Notes under the pieces: model-generated
The model's input: the letters and a program-made list of their open reading frames with translations, nothing else
Database searches by the model: none
What the model was told of the DNA's origin: nothing
Shown: positions 52,701-63,559 of the stretch, piece by piece
How the letters are laid out: each line of letters starts with the position of its first letter
How positions within the stretch are numbered: position 1 is the first letter of the stretch
Assembly (NCBI RefSeq): GCF_001625305.1
Contig: NW_017803257.1
Location: forward strand, 37,274-101,273
Origin: Branchiostoma belcheri
Taxonomy: Eukaryota; Chordata; Leptocardii; Amphioxiformes; Branchiostomatidae
Direction: 5' to 3'
Length of the DNA stretch: 64,000 bases
Translations under genes and position numbers: made by a program

Positions 52701-55700
52701 GGTTTGGCATCCACGATGAGGTCAGTGACCTCCCCGTGGCAGTGGTTCACTCCCAGGGAGATCGCTTTCTTCTTCAGGGCCATCAGCAGCAGCCAGGGGT
52801 CGAACCACCCTTCATTCTCCATACCTGAGGGGAAATCACAGTTATCTATTATAAAGTCAATGACCTAAATCAGATGTCTATCACCATGGTAACTGATAGT
52901 GTAGCAGACACCCTGTGGTGAGCCATCAACAGCAGCCAGGGGTCGAACCAGCCTTCATTCTCCATTCCTGAGGAAACATGAGTGAGTGAGTGTGTGAGTG
53001 AGTGAGTGAGTGAGTGAGTGAGTGAGTGAGTGAGTGAGTGTGTGAGTGAGTGAGTGTGTGAGTGTGTGAGTGAGTGAGTGAGTGTGTGTGTGAGTGATGA
53101 GTGAGTGAATGAGTGAGTGGCAGTGATGAGTGACTGAGTGAGTGATGAGTGAGTGAGAGTGTGAGTGAGTGTGTGAGTGAGTGATGAGTGAGTGAATGAG
53201 TGAGTGGCAGTGATGAGTGACTGTGAGTGAGTGAGTGAGAGTGTGAGTGAGTGAGTGAGTGAGTGAGTGAGTGAGTGTGAGTGAGTGAGTGAGTGAGTGA
53301 GTGAGTGAGTGAGTGAGTGAGTGAGTGAGTGAGTGAGTTCACTCCCAGAGAGATCGCTTTCTTCTTCAGAGCCATCAGCAGCAGCCAGGGGTCGAACCAG
53401 CCTTCATTCTCCATTCCTGAGGGAAAATCACAGTAACTGTTATATATTCATCCAGGACACAGTTAGATACAACAGACTACTTCCAAAGAATGGACAGGGA
53501 CAAATGGCCAAAGAAGATCCTCACACAGATGTAGAGGGTCCAAACCCTTGTGGTCCCCCAAGAAGGAAATGGTCTGACAACATAAAGGAGGACCTCCATC
53601 ACTTGAACTTAGATAACATCAACCCATAGAACAGAGGCAAATGGCAGGCTGCCATCAAGCCCCAGTATTGCAGTGCAAGAATGTCTAACCCTCGGAAGAC
53701 AGGGAACAACAGACGTTAGACTGGATAGAGAGAGAGAGAGAGAGATCTACCTAGGTTGAAAAAAAAATGTTGTGTTTCCTGTTTCAATAAGAAAGAAATG
53801 ATGCAAATAATGTACCTACCATAGTTTCCCAACTCTATCCCTTCAGTGTTGAGCCATGGGAATTTCACCTCTAGTTGTCTCTTGGTGAACAGCCTCACTT
53901 TGGCACCTAGTGCTCTATGTGCAGAATAATAGCATCTGTTTAGATATTACATCATGATTATGTCTATTCTCTTCATTCAGTCACAAATTACTTTAGTTAT
54001 TGCAATCTGTACAAAAAAAACAATGGTCAAATGTACATGTATCACATGCATTCATCATCATCATATTCTTTATTGACACAACAAAAAAGTACAGGGACTT
54101 TGACGTATGGTCTTCTACAACTAAAAGATCTAACAAAGCTAAATACATGTTAAACCTTTATTGTTATCTCATACATATATTCTGTATGTCAGTGGCATCA
54201 ATAAAGGTTTAACTATTCTCTCTAACATGTGGTCTCTAAGATTGAAACATTCTTTAATGTATTTTCTTATTTGAACTTACAAGAAACAAGATTCACAAGT
54301 CAAAACATAAATACTATATGACAGGCTAGCAGTTAATTGACACATACAGTGGTTACTCACATCTGTGTGTCGTGTGCTTGCTTCAGTTGTTCTGCCCCTT
54401 CTGCTGTTGCCAGAAACAAGTAGCCCTGAAAAACAGAAATTTTACAGATCAGAACAGAGTCAGAAATGGGATGCTTAAATTTCTTAAATAACCCTCATGT
54501 TTAATATAATGAATTGAAACTGGGATCAAGCTTTGATCTCTGAATGGTAAACCATGAAAATAAACCACCGAGACAAGCTTTGCATTTACAACACAAGGAT
54601 AGAAATACTGTGTGCATATGCACCTTAAAATTGAGCTGGGGCTGTGCAGGTATTTTTGATGTCTACCTGCGCTTAACCTGCACTGATCCATGTATTGGGT
54701 TCATATATGCATGTAGGTGTATGTGGATTTTTATTTGCTGCATTGATGGTTTCCACCTATGAAATATAATGTGGCAATGGCTTCTACATGGTTTTTAGTG
54801 TAATCCATACTTCCAAAATTCACAACATTACAGTTCAAACTTGTTTCATAATGACTTCTACCAACACAGATGAACTTCCAAGATAAAGTCTGTATTCCTA
54901 CCTGAGGGTTAAACTGCACGTCCGGTGGGTCTTCCTCGTAAACGCTGAGGTACTCTCGGATGTTTCGGATGAAGTGAGAAGAGAACATGGACATGTTGAT
55001 GTTTTCGGGCAGGGTGAACTGTTGCCTGATGGACCCCACAGATAACACCGTGGACGCTCGCGTGTACTGTGGGTGGGAGAAAAGTCTGGTTTAGTATCCA
55101 GTGGTAGAAAATACTTTTTTCAGTGTTCTACAATATCCCAGAATGTCAACTCAAAATGAGCAGAAATCCAGTCAGAAGCTCTGAGGAAAGGGTCTGATAG
55201 ACACTGAAACGTCAGCGCTAAGTTAAGAAATCTTGGTTGTGTAAAAGAAGCCTTTTTTTCAGTGTCCTGCAATATTGCAGAATGTCAAAATTTTGCTCTG
55301 CAGTTCGGAAATACTTTCTGCAAAGAAACACATGAGAGGAAAGGCTGTGGTTTAGTAACCGTATTCCTAAGTCCTAGATAAAAATGGTGTGTTTACTGTT
55401 GCCCAACCAACCCTAGAAAAAACTGGTGACCCCAGCCTTTTTTTGGGTGAGAGCCTGCAAGGGACATAAATTATTCGAGCTGATCAACCTCTTCTAGCTC
55501 CATGCATGATCTGACACTTGAGTGATGAAACATCTTACAGTTTATTTTCCAACATTGACATTGAAAACTTAAGTGTCCACAAGTTTTTCCTTTGTTATAT
55601 AGAATTGTATAATTTGGATCTCTAGAGAGCCAAAGGATAACACTGTAGATGCTCGTAACACTGTAGATGCTCGGGTGTACTGTATGTGGGACGAAAGTCT

Positions 55701-56707
55701 ACCGGCTCTTAAAACTTAGCGTACAGCATTGTCTGGACCTCATATATTCGTATACAGATACTTACAGGAGGATCCTTCTCGACCATGAGAACGTTGAGTC
55801 CGATTTTCCCGCGAGCTTTCCTGGGTACTTTCCGCATCAGCCAGGACCCCCCCATGCAGGCCCCCATATATACGTAATACAGGTACTTACGGAAGGATCC
55901 TTCTCGACCACGAGAACATTGAGTCCGATTTTCCCGCGAGCTTTCCTGGGTACTTTCCTCATGAGCCAGTAGGCAGTGGACCAGCCCATCACACCACCAC
56001 CCATTATCACTATGTCGTAGTTGTTTATAGGCATGTTCGGGTTGTCCCAGCTGTAAACATAAGCAACAAAACAATGTAAGTTGAAACGAGCCCTTCTCTT
56101 TTCGATAAGTGCAACGGGCTATTTAACGTGCTCGGGGTGTGGGTCTCCCCAAACATCGTACAGTAGGTAGGTTCGAATCCTACCATGTCACCGATCTTGT
56201 GCCCTTAGGAAAGACACTTTACTTTCCTCACTTCGCTCAGGTGGAAATGAGTACCTAGCTTCGGTTGGGGACGAACATGATCTGTTCCCACATTTTCCAT
56301 CCTACAAAAAAGCGAGAAGAAGTTGACCACTCTGTATTAGCTCAGTAACTATAACACTTTGTATTAGCCTGGTAATACATGTACTATTAGTACCCTTGTA
56401 TATATGTTCCTTATGTATGTATGTATGTCTTAGTCAAGTAGTGTATCTTTTGTCTCCACTTTTCTACATACGTCTGTAACGTGTATGTTAAGTCTTGACC
56501 TGTACCTAGCCCGTCGTGGCATGAATGTACAATAAAGGTACTTCCTTTCATTTCATATATCTTGCTGTACTAAGCTTACCCGGCAGTGAACCCAGGGCCT
56601 GGTGTTATAGCCGTTTTCATCCGCTGTTTCGCCTTATCCCATCCTTCGTCAAAAATCTTCATGTACCCGGGAACAAACGTGCGTCTAAAAGTTCTTATAG
56701 CATTCAT
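49748..56707 (-). CDS. FOXRED1: FOXRED1 orthologue, FAD-dependent oxidoreductase domain protein 1
   Basis: Ten exons with GT-AG introns: 56707-56580, 56050-55891, 55066-54902, 54425-54361, 53914-53820, 52824-52655, 52274-52105, 51465-51336, 50731-50627, 50002-49748. Phases agree at every junction and total 480 codons plus stop; human FOXRED1 is 486. Residues ~50-65 hold the FAD-binding [19 protein letters not shown]. Later signatures are [75 protein letters not shown] and [18 protein letters not shown]. The basic N-terminus ([17 protein letters not shown]) fits mitochondrial import. In animals the protein assists respiratory complex I assembly; its substrate is not established. Truncated copies of exons 2 and 6 sit in introns 2 and 5. 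Confidence 0.93.
51715..51770 (+). repeat. SINE-tail fragment in FOXRED1 intron 7
   Basis: 'gtgtgttacgccaaagggcgg' followed by 'tatacagatacaaaa'; a single copy of the 60-bp unit expanded at 26326-26585. Confidence 0.6.
52304..52622. repeat. 'GGCGAYGTCTCAGGGA' repeat, copy 2
   Basis: It is the counterpart of 32185-32500, in FOXRED1 intron 6. ORFs on either strand are not conserved between the two copies. Confidence 0.65.
52920..53428 (-). repeat. Two exon 6 fragments with (GTGA)n in FOXRED1 intron 5
   Basis: Minus-strand fragments at 52973-52919 and 53425-53336 repeat the acceptor (CTCAG|GA…) and the start of exon 6. The first encodes [15 protein letters not shown] and stops there. The second continues through [11 protein letters not shown] and then passes straight into (GTGA)n. 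About 350 bp of GTGA repeats separate the two. The complete exon 6 (52824-52655) is closest to exon 7. The copies start G|GA rather than G|GT, still glycine. Confidence 0.88.
55181..55213 (+). ncRNA. Degenerate hammerhead-like motif
   Basis: CTGAGGA … AGGGTC-TGATA-GACACT … GAAACGTC, with mismatches in stem II. The flanking 'ccagtcagaagct' is shared with 12963. Confidence 0.3.
55690..55870 (-). repeat. Partial FOXRED1 exon 2 copy and MITE fragment in intron 2
   Basis: The minus strand 55848-55767 repeats the second half of exon 2 ([20 protein letters not shown] then MVEKDPP) and its donor (CCT|GTAAG). It lacks the acceptor and the GGGVMG dinucleotide-binding loop. Pieces of the GGGCCTGCA foldback family flank it (GCATGCAGGCCCCC at about 55851-55864), suggesting the duplication arose with that element. 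Confidence 0.75.
56112..56290 (+). repeat. SINE copy between FOXRED1 exons 1 and 2
   Basis: A degraded head (GGTAGGTTCGAATCCTACC) precedes the core 'gatcttgtgcccttaggaaa' and 'cacttcgctcaggtggaaat'. Confidence 0.55.
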
Positions 56708-57039
56708 GATGTTTACTGGGGAGAGAAAAAAGGCTGGGGTAAAGAGAAGAGAAGTTAGAGAATCTCTGAAAACAACAACTTCGTCAGCTGTCACATGCCA
56801 TAGTGACCTGCGGATGACCTGACCTCATATTTAGCTGACCGCGAAAATTTAAACGTTGCCTGAAAAAATTATAAAGACTTATGAGGGTAACCATAGCCAA
56901 ATTTCTAAATGGTAAATAAAATGACATAATTATATTTATGTAAACACATTCTAAATATATTGGAAACAATTGTAGTTACCGTAAATTCATGACGAAAGGT
57001 TTACGGATACAGCATTTGCGTGAGGCATCATACAAAACG

Positions 57040-57960
57040 CAGCGAACACCAAACAAAGGGTCCTAACAGGGTCATAGCAAAGGGGAGGGGAGGGGGAGGG
57101 GCAGATTTTTTTAAAACAAGTTTGCCCCAAATTTTAGATGTTTTCTTCCGTAATGGACATGTGGCATATAGCGAAGAATGTAGGAAAATGTTAACAATAA
57201 CACCATTCAACTATCTGAACTGTAGATGATCTATTAATGTACTCTACGCATCATAGACATATGCACCGCCGTGCTATTTTAGATGGAGGAGTGGGGACAT
57301 CTAGCGGTTTGTGTTAGAACGACACCACACCTCAAGGCTCAATGCAGCCAAAATGTGGTAGCCTCTACCAGGCTTCGGGACGTGGCTAGAAGAGTAGAGA
57401 TAGGTTCGATAAGTATATCGTAACGTTAACTTTACACGTAGAACTTCATGCTAGCAAATAGTCTTATATCACCACATTTTTCTTGTCACTGTGTCTGTTT
57501 GCAATTAGCCCTCGGGCATGAATTTGCAATAAACAACTCTAAAGTCTATGATAACATGCCAAGGAAGTTGGTCTGCTAGAATTTACAGTTTGCCGCACCC
57601 GAACTGTATTCTCTACTAAAATTTTTTGACCAATAAGAGAGCGGCTGCATTTACGAGAGAAACGAATTATCAGTTCAACCAATGACAGCTTGGTAATTAG
57701 AAGTTTGACCAATGAGAGAGCGGCTGCATTTCCGAATCCGTGAACTAGGTGTCATCAGCGGGATCTACCAACTACTGGTAGGGGGTGGGGAGAGGGCTGC
57801 GTGTTTTTTTAGTGTATAATATCGAGATAGAACAGCAAATACTGAACGCATTCAAAAGCTCTATCTACATTAAAACTTCAACTAACTGCACACGAATTCC
57901 TGGAGGATTTTGAAGTAGACATTTCCATTCTGGTACCTCATTTCTGTCATGAATGTTATT
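57040..57960. other. FOXRED1 upstream region, unassigned
   Basis: It contains a direct repeat 'ttgaccaatragagagcggctgcatt' (57627 and 57708) and a LINE-tail fragment at 57500-57534. No coding exon was recognised. Part of it may be promoter, but no motif proves it. Confidence 0.4.
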
Positions 57961-57970
57961 GAGCCAATAT

Positions 57971-58190
57971 GAGGGTCTGCATGGGGGGTAGTGACTACGA
58001 ATTTCGCAAAAATTTTCGACGCCCACATAGGAGTTAACGTTACATTAAATTCTCAGAGCTGATTACGACTTTACGCTTTTGGCTAATACTGATTACGAAT
58101 TACGTTGATTTTTGGGGAGACTGCCCACGGATTACGAAGACTAAAAAGGCCTGATTACGCCTTACAAAAATCGGCATGCAGGCCCCCAAA
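57971..58190. mobile_element. GATTACG-rich MITE related to the GGGCCTGCA family
   Basis: It begins GGGTCTGCATGGGGGGTAG and ends 'ggcatgcaggcccccaaaa', so the termini are inverted. The interior repeats 'gattacga'-type words. About 220 bp, no ORF. Confidence 0.65.
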
Positions 58191-58204
58191 ATGCCAATCA
58201 CTGA

Positions 58205-60600
58205 GTCAGCCGGTCCCGGTAATGTATGCGAGCCACTGGCCGCTTTTCCCGCCACAAGACTTATGGCGTTATATTTGAAACAACTCAGGCCAAACGCATT
58301 TATACTACTTTATTTAGACAGACAGTGTCAAATTAGTGAAGGTTTCTGTCATAGAATTGTATATTCTCGTGGTTATTCTTGTTTTTTTGTCCGATTCTGG
58401 TCCAGCCTCTTGGCTGATTCATCTGTCAATCAACGGTCGTCCGTAGTTACCCCTTAGCATCAAAGCATCAACCATTAACCATGGGGGTGTGTTTTAAAAT
58501 TGTCATCCTGTTTGAGTTGAAAAACGTATCACAAAAGAGACTCACAAGATGTTATATCCTTTATGTATTTCTCTATATGTATGGCATTTGTTGATTTGTT
58601 TCAAAGAGTGGGGCAAAGAGGTTGAAATAACATTTGCTTCTACATTTCTACCGAGTTACCGAAATGTTACAGTCCTGACCAATCATAAAGCCAGGATTCT
58701 GATGGAAAATTCCGTCCAAACTTTTCCCACCATTCGTAAAGTTGAACCCACAGGACTAACAACCTGCGTACGGCCGAGGGATTACGAGCGCACATCGGCG
58801 GCACACAAGGTAAGCTTTTTCTCCTTTTTCTAGCCGTAGAATTACACTGGCTACCCACGTATTACCTTTTGTAGTGTTCGCAGAGAAATTGGCGTATGTA
58901 AGGATGACTTTTGAGAAGTTTTTCGTAGAATTTCTGTGAAATTTCTTTCATCTGCATGTGGCGCCCGGCAAGCTTGTCTGGAAATTGTACGTTGTCCGGT
59001 CCAAAACATTTCCAAATTCTTCGTTTTTTCGTGAATGTGGTACCATAGACTGAGTGTAACTGGAGTTTTCAACCGAGATTTTAGCAATTTTCTGTCATGA
59101 ATGTTCTTGAGCCAAAAATGCCAATCAGTCGGTCCCGGCTGCTCCCGGTAATGTATGCTCATTCCCGGACCTTTTTTCCCGCCACAAGTCTTCTGGCGTT
59201 TATTTGAAACAACTGACGCCAAACGCATTTATAGTACTTCATTTAGACAGATAGTGTCAAATTAGTGAACGTTTCTGTCATAGAATTGTATATTTTCGTG
59301 ATTTTTGTCGTTTGTTGGCGGATTTTTGTCAAGCCTCTCGGCTGATTTATCTGTCAATCAACTCGTCGCCCGTAGTTACTGGTAATTGTTTTGGTCGTAA
59401 TTTCGCCGAAAATCGACGTTTTCGCATACAGTTACCTCAGAATCATCGTGAACATTGTTCTGAAATTTTTTAGTGGTACTCAGTGCTTCATATTTCTTCG
59501 TTTAAACTGGAAAATGTGATTTACCGTCCACACCGTGGCCGGTAATGTATGCAGACTCCCCGTGCCGCGGTTCCCGCCAGAAATCCTGTTGCGTTTTTTT
59601 AAAACAACTTAACCAACCGTGTTTATGTCATTTTATTTAGATAGACACTGTCAGATTAGTGACGGTTTCTGTCATGACAATGTATATTTTCATGGTTTTT
59701 GTTGGGTTTTTTTGTCCGATTTTGGTCCAGCCTCTCGGCTGATTTATCTGTCAATCACCGGTCGCCCGTAGTTACCGGTAAATGTTTTGTTTTTTTGGTA
59801 GTAATTTCGCCGAAAATCTACGTTTTCGCTTACATTTACCTCAGAATCATCGTGAACATTGTTCAGGAATTTATTAGTGTTACTCGGTGCTTCATACTTC
59901 TTCGTTTAAACTGGAAAATGTGATTTACCGTCCACACGGCCCATGATAATGTATGCCGAGTCGCGGTTCCCGCCAGAAATCCAAGCCTGTTGCGTTTTTT
60001 TAAACAACTTAAGCCGACCGTGTTTATACCATTTTCTTTACACAACGAGTGTCAAATTAGGGAGGGTTTCTGTCATAAAAATCTATATTTCCATGGTTAA
60101 AGTTGATTTTTGCTCGATTGTGGTCCAGCATGTATGTATGTATGTATGTATGTGCGTATGCTCGGTACCGGGCCACGATTCCCGCCATATGCGTCATTTG
60201 ATACGTGTTTGTACACTTTATGTAAACAGCCAGTGTCAAATTAGCGAAGGTTTCTGTCATGAAATGTCTGTTTTTATTCTTATAGTTGCTTTTTGCCCGA
60301 TTTTGGCCAAGCCTCTCGGCAGCTGATTTATCCGTCAATCACCGGTTTCCCGTAGTTACCGAAGATGTTTTGGTCATTATGAAAAACTTAAACTTTTCTC
60401 CAACTCAAAATTTGACTCCACCTCAAACATGTTTTGGTCATGTTTCGCGCCACGATAATATATGCATAGCCCTGACTCCGACCGCCAAAAGACCTGTAGC
60501 GTTACATGTAACAACTTTAGCCAAGCATATTCGGAGCAATTTATTTGAACTGCCGGTGTCAAATTGTTGACGTTTTCTTTCGCGAAATGGCAAATTTTAA
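58205..60600. repeat. Six-copy diverged tandem array
   Basis: Units at about 58205-58450, 59130-59385, 59533-59785, 59935-60140, 60160-60365 and 60445-60600. They carry the ordered words 'ggtaatgtatgc', 'cccgcca', 'tgtcaaattag', 'ggtttctgtcat' and, in most, 'cagcctctcggctgatttatctgtcaatca' style sequence. Spacing varies from 0.2 to 0.9 kb. None of the frames stays open across units, so it looks non-coding. Confidence 0.7.
58549..58809 (+). other. Candidate exon between array units
   Basis: A frame is open from an ATG at 58549 to a good donor (CACAAG|GTAAGC at 58810). It reads …NSVQTFPTIRKVEPTG then LTTCVRPRDYERTSAAHK. I do not recognise it. It lies between array units 1 and 2 and could be the first exon of a plus-strand transcript. 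Confidence 0.3.
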
Positions 60601-60959
60601 TGTTTCTTGTTTCTTTTTTTTACCAGCTAAACCTAGGTTTCCAGTCCAGCCGGCCGGCCAAAGCCGGAGTTTGGATGCCATGGCGTCAGAATTCCTCCAG
60701 CCAAGTGCGTTTACTGTAAATTTCACTATTTCTAGCTCTAGCATGATACTATGTACACTGTGACTGTGATTAGCGCAGTGTGTTGACTGACTTCGTGTCC
60801 ATATATCGTAGAGTTGACTGATTCTGTGCCCGTAACGTAGCGTTAAGCCTTGTGTTTTTTGTTAAATCTGCAGGATGCACCGACGAATTTACGCACCCCT
60901 CTCGTATCGGGGTGACCCCGGTCTGTCACATTTAACTAACTACTAGTCTTTCCTTTTGC

Positions 60960-63420
60960 ACAGGGCGACCCTGATGGCAGAAGATGGTACTGCAGCACTC
61001 AACAGGTTCTGGCTGAATCTGAACTCGAGGATTGGATTGTGGGACTCGTTCCTTTATACCAGATGTTTCCTGAAGGAAGCAAGCTTCACGAAGACGACCA
61101 GATGGGATTTTAATTTTTTTTACCGTCAAACATAAAGAGTAAGGGAGGGGGGCGTTGGGAGACTTTAATTACATGCAATCTTTAGTGTGAACAGTTTTGT
61201 AGTTTATGTAGGGAATGTTTGGACACGGTGTGCCTTGTTTTTACTTTTATGCAATATTCATGTCATGTTACTTAGTAATAGATAGAATTTTGGGGTGAAG
61301 GGATACAATTTCTGAGACTTATACTTGTAGCTAAGTAAGATTGTTACTTGTTAAGATTTAAGAGATTGTACCATTCTACCTAAATAAGTTGGAAAATTGA
61401 GAGCATGAAAGTGATTTTCTTGGTGTTAATTTTTGCACCTGTTTATGCCATGGCTTGCTCTCTGATGCTCACATGCACTTGACGTTTAGACTTATAGCTT
61501 TTAGCGAAGGTAAGGTAAACGTAGGGACCGTTAGGGAAGTTAGGGAACGTAGTTAGTAGTCTAAGTGTGTGCTGACACAGGGAGCAAAATCCTGGCCTGC
61601 AAAAAAAGATTGTTTTTGTATAATCACAAGGCACACCAAAAACTTAGCTAGTCGTCGATGTTCGAGAGGAGCACTTATGTATTGCTGTGGAGAGGACAAG
61701 CCAGACCGCCCAGCTGAGATGCCAGAGGTGAGCCATGTGGGGACTGCATGCTGTACTAACATGTATTTTTTCTCCCTTGACAAAATTTGGGGGTACCTAC
61801 AAACTCACGTAGCACTCACGTTGGGTAGGGCCAAACCATAACTAACCTGTCCTTCCTTTACTCCGGCAACTTCTGCCATTTTATGTTTTTTGTCCCATAC
61901 TAGGGAGGGGAAAGCCTGGTTACCGGGCTAATATTATCCGCAGAGTGTTTATCCTCTCGAGAAATAGGTCTAGTAACCGGGCTATGGGAAACCGGGGTCC
62001 TTCCGAAAGGGCGTTTTTTTCTCTTCTTCTTTAGTTTGACTTTGTATACAGATCCTGACGTTGTGACGCTCAGTCTTCATTCGAGGAAGGAAGCAAGTTT
62101 CGAAGCTAACGAAGACTACAAGACCAGATGAGATTTTTCTTTCTTCCCGGTAAATGTAACGAGTAAGGGTGGGCGACATTGAAAGACTTTAAGCCAGAGT
62201 TTATACTACATAGTATTACCTTGTCTGGTCTGAAAAGTTTAGTAGCAGCCAGAAGCAGGGTACGAGGGAGGGAGGGGGGATGGAGTAAATTTGTTACTAA
62301 CTTCTCTTCCGAAAGGGTTTTTTTCTCTTCTTTAGTTTGACTTTGTATACAGATCCTGACGTTCATCGTTTGAAGCAGATCGTGGTCTTTACCATCCAAA
62401 CTCCTTGCTGTGAGGCTCAGTCTTCATTCGAGGAAGGAAGCAAGATTCGACCAAGACTACAAGACCAGATGAGATTTTTCTTTCTTCCCGTTAAATGTAA
62501 CGAGTAAGGGTGGGCGGCGTTGAAAGACTTTTAAGCCAGAGGTTATACTACATACCTTGTCTGGTCTAAACAGTTTAGTAGCACCCAGAAACAGGGTACG
62601 AAGGAGGGAGTAGGGAGGGGGGATGGAGTGAATTTGTTACTAACTTCTCTGTTGAAGTGTTTGCTTTTCCAGTAGACCCCACCTCTTCACGTTGCCAGAA
62701 GGACCATGACGGAAGCCAGCAGAACTTCATAGGCCAACATAATTGTCTTCAACTGATATTCATTCAGTCGAAGTGCCAGCCTGCCACGTCAGCCAGCTGC
62801 GTTAGCGATCTAGGTAAGTTGGAAGGGAGGCAGCTTTATATTACACAACAAATGTTTTGAATTTTCATGTTTGAATTGGTTTTATTTATTGAAGTGTAAC
62901 AGTATAATACATGTGGATCACAGGCAGCTGTTGCTAGTGTTGTGTCCCACACATAGAATATTACAAACGTATACAAAAAATATAACTAGATCTGGTGCTT
63001 ACCAATAAAAGTAGAATAACATTATGATACATCTAATCTTCCGTTACGTCTCAGATCTTTCCACATTCCTGTATGTTTCTTCCACCTCAAACAGCTGGCT
63101 CGAAAACGCTCTTCCTTTTGCACACAGACGCGCCCCCTGATAGCAGAAGATGGTACTGCAGCGCACCACGGGTTCTGGCTGAATCTGAACTGGAAGGATG
63201 CCCGGTTGCATGGAGGGACTCATTCCTGTATACCAGACGTCTCCTGAAGTCAGCATTCTTCACGAAGACGACTAGACCAGATAAGATTTATCTCTTTTTT
63301 TCCATCGTCAAACGTAAAGATAGAATAAGTGGGTGGGGGTGGGGGGGGCGGGATAGAGGATGTTTGTCTTGTCTGGTTTGAATAGTTTGGTAGTTTATAT
63401 GTAGAGATTGTTTGGACGTC
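60960..63420 (+). repeat. Four-copy array of exon-like units
   Basis: Units at about 60960-61260, 61985-62290, 62310-62650 and 63115-63420. Outer units share an acceptor (GCACAG or GCACACAG), 'gcagaagatggtactgcagc', 'ggttctggctgaatctgaac', 'cctgaag' and 'ttcacgaagacgac'. Inner units share 'gaggaaggaagcaagwttcg', 'aagactacaagaccagatga' and 'cttgtctggtct'. Outer units encode RRWYCS…QVLAESELE and RRWYCS…RVLAESELE in one frame. A lineage-specific gene or a mobile repeat are both possible. Confidence 0.5.
62673..62813 (+). other. Candidate internal exon, unidentified
   Basis: It is bounded by a strong acceptor (TTGCTTTTCCAG) and donor (TAG|GTAAGTTGG), 141 bases, open in one frame (DPTSSRCQKDHDGSQQNFIG and so on, ending SDL). 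It has five cysteines and no family resemblance I can name. It lies inside the array of exon-like units. Confidence 0.3.
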
Positions 63421-63559
63421 CAATGTACCCATGATTCGACGTCCATTTGCACATTTCGACCTGCGTCTTCAGCTTATGCTTTGCGTATTTTGATATTTGC
63501 CTGTTTGGATTCTTCCGTGCCAGCATTTTGCAACTGCTTTCTTATTTTGAACTTCATCT

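Noticed and set aside
52926..53414. 162-residue ORF with [10 protein letters not shown] at the start and THSLTHS repeats
   Set aside because: It is two FOXRED1 exon 6 fragments joined by a GTGA tract, not a separate gene.
55709..56074. 121-residue ORF over FOXRED1 exon 2 in another frame
   Set aside because: It is the out-of-frame reading of exon 2 joined to the partial duplicate; the correct frame is [12 protein letters not shown].
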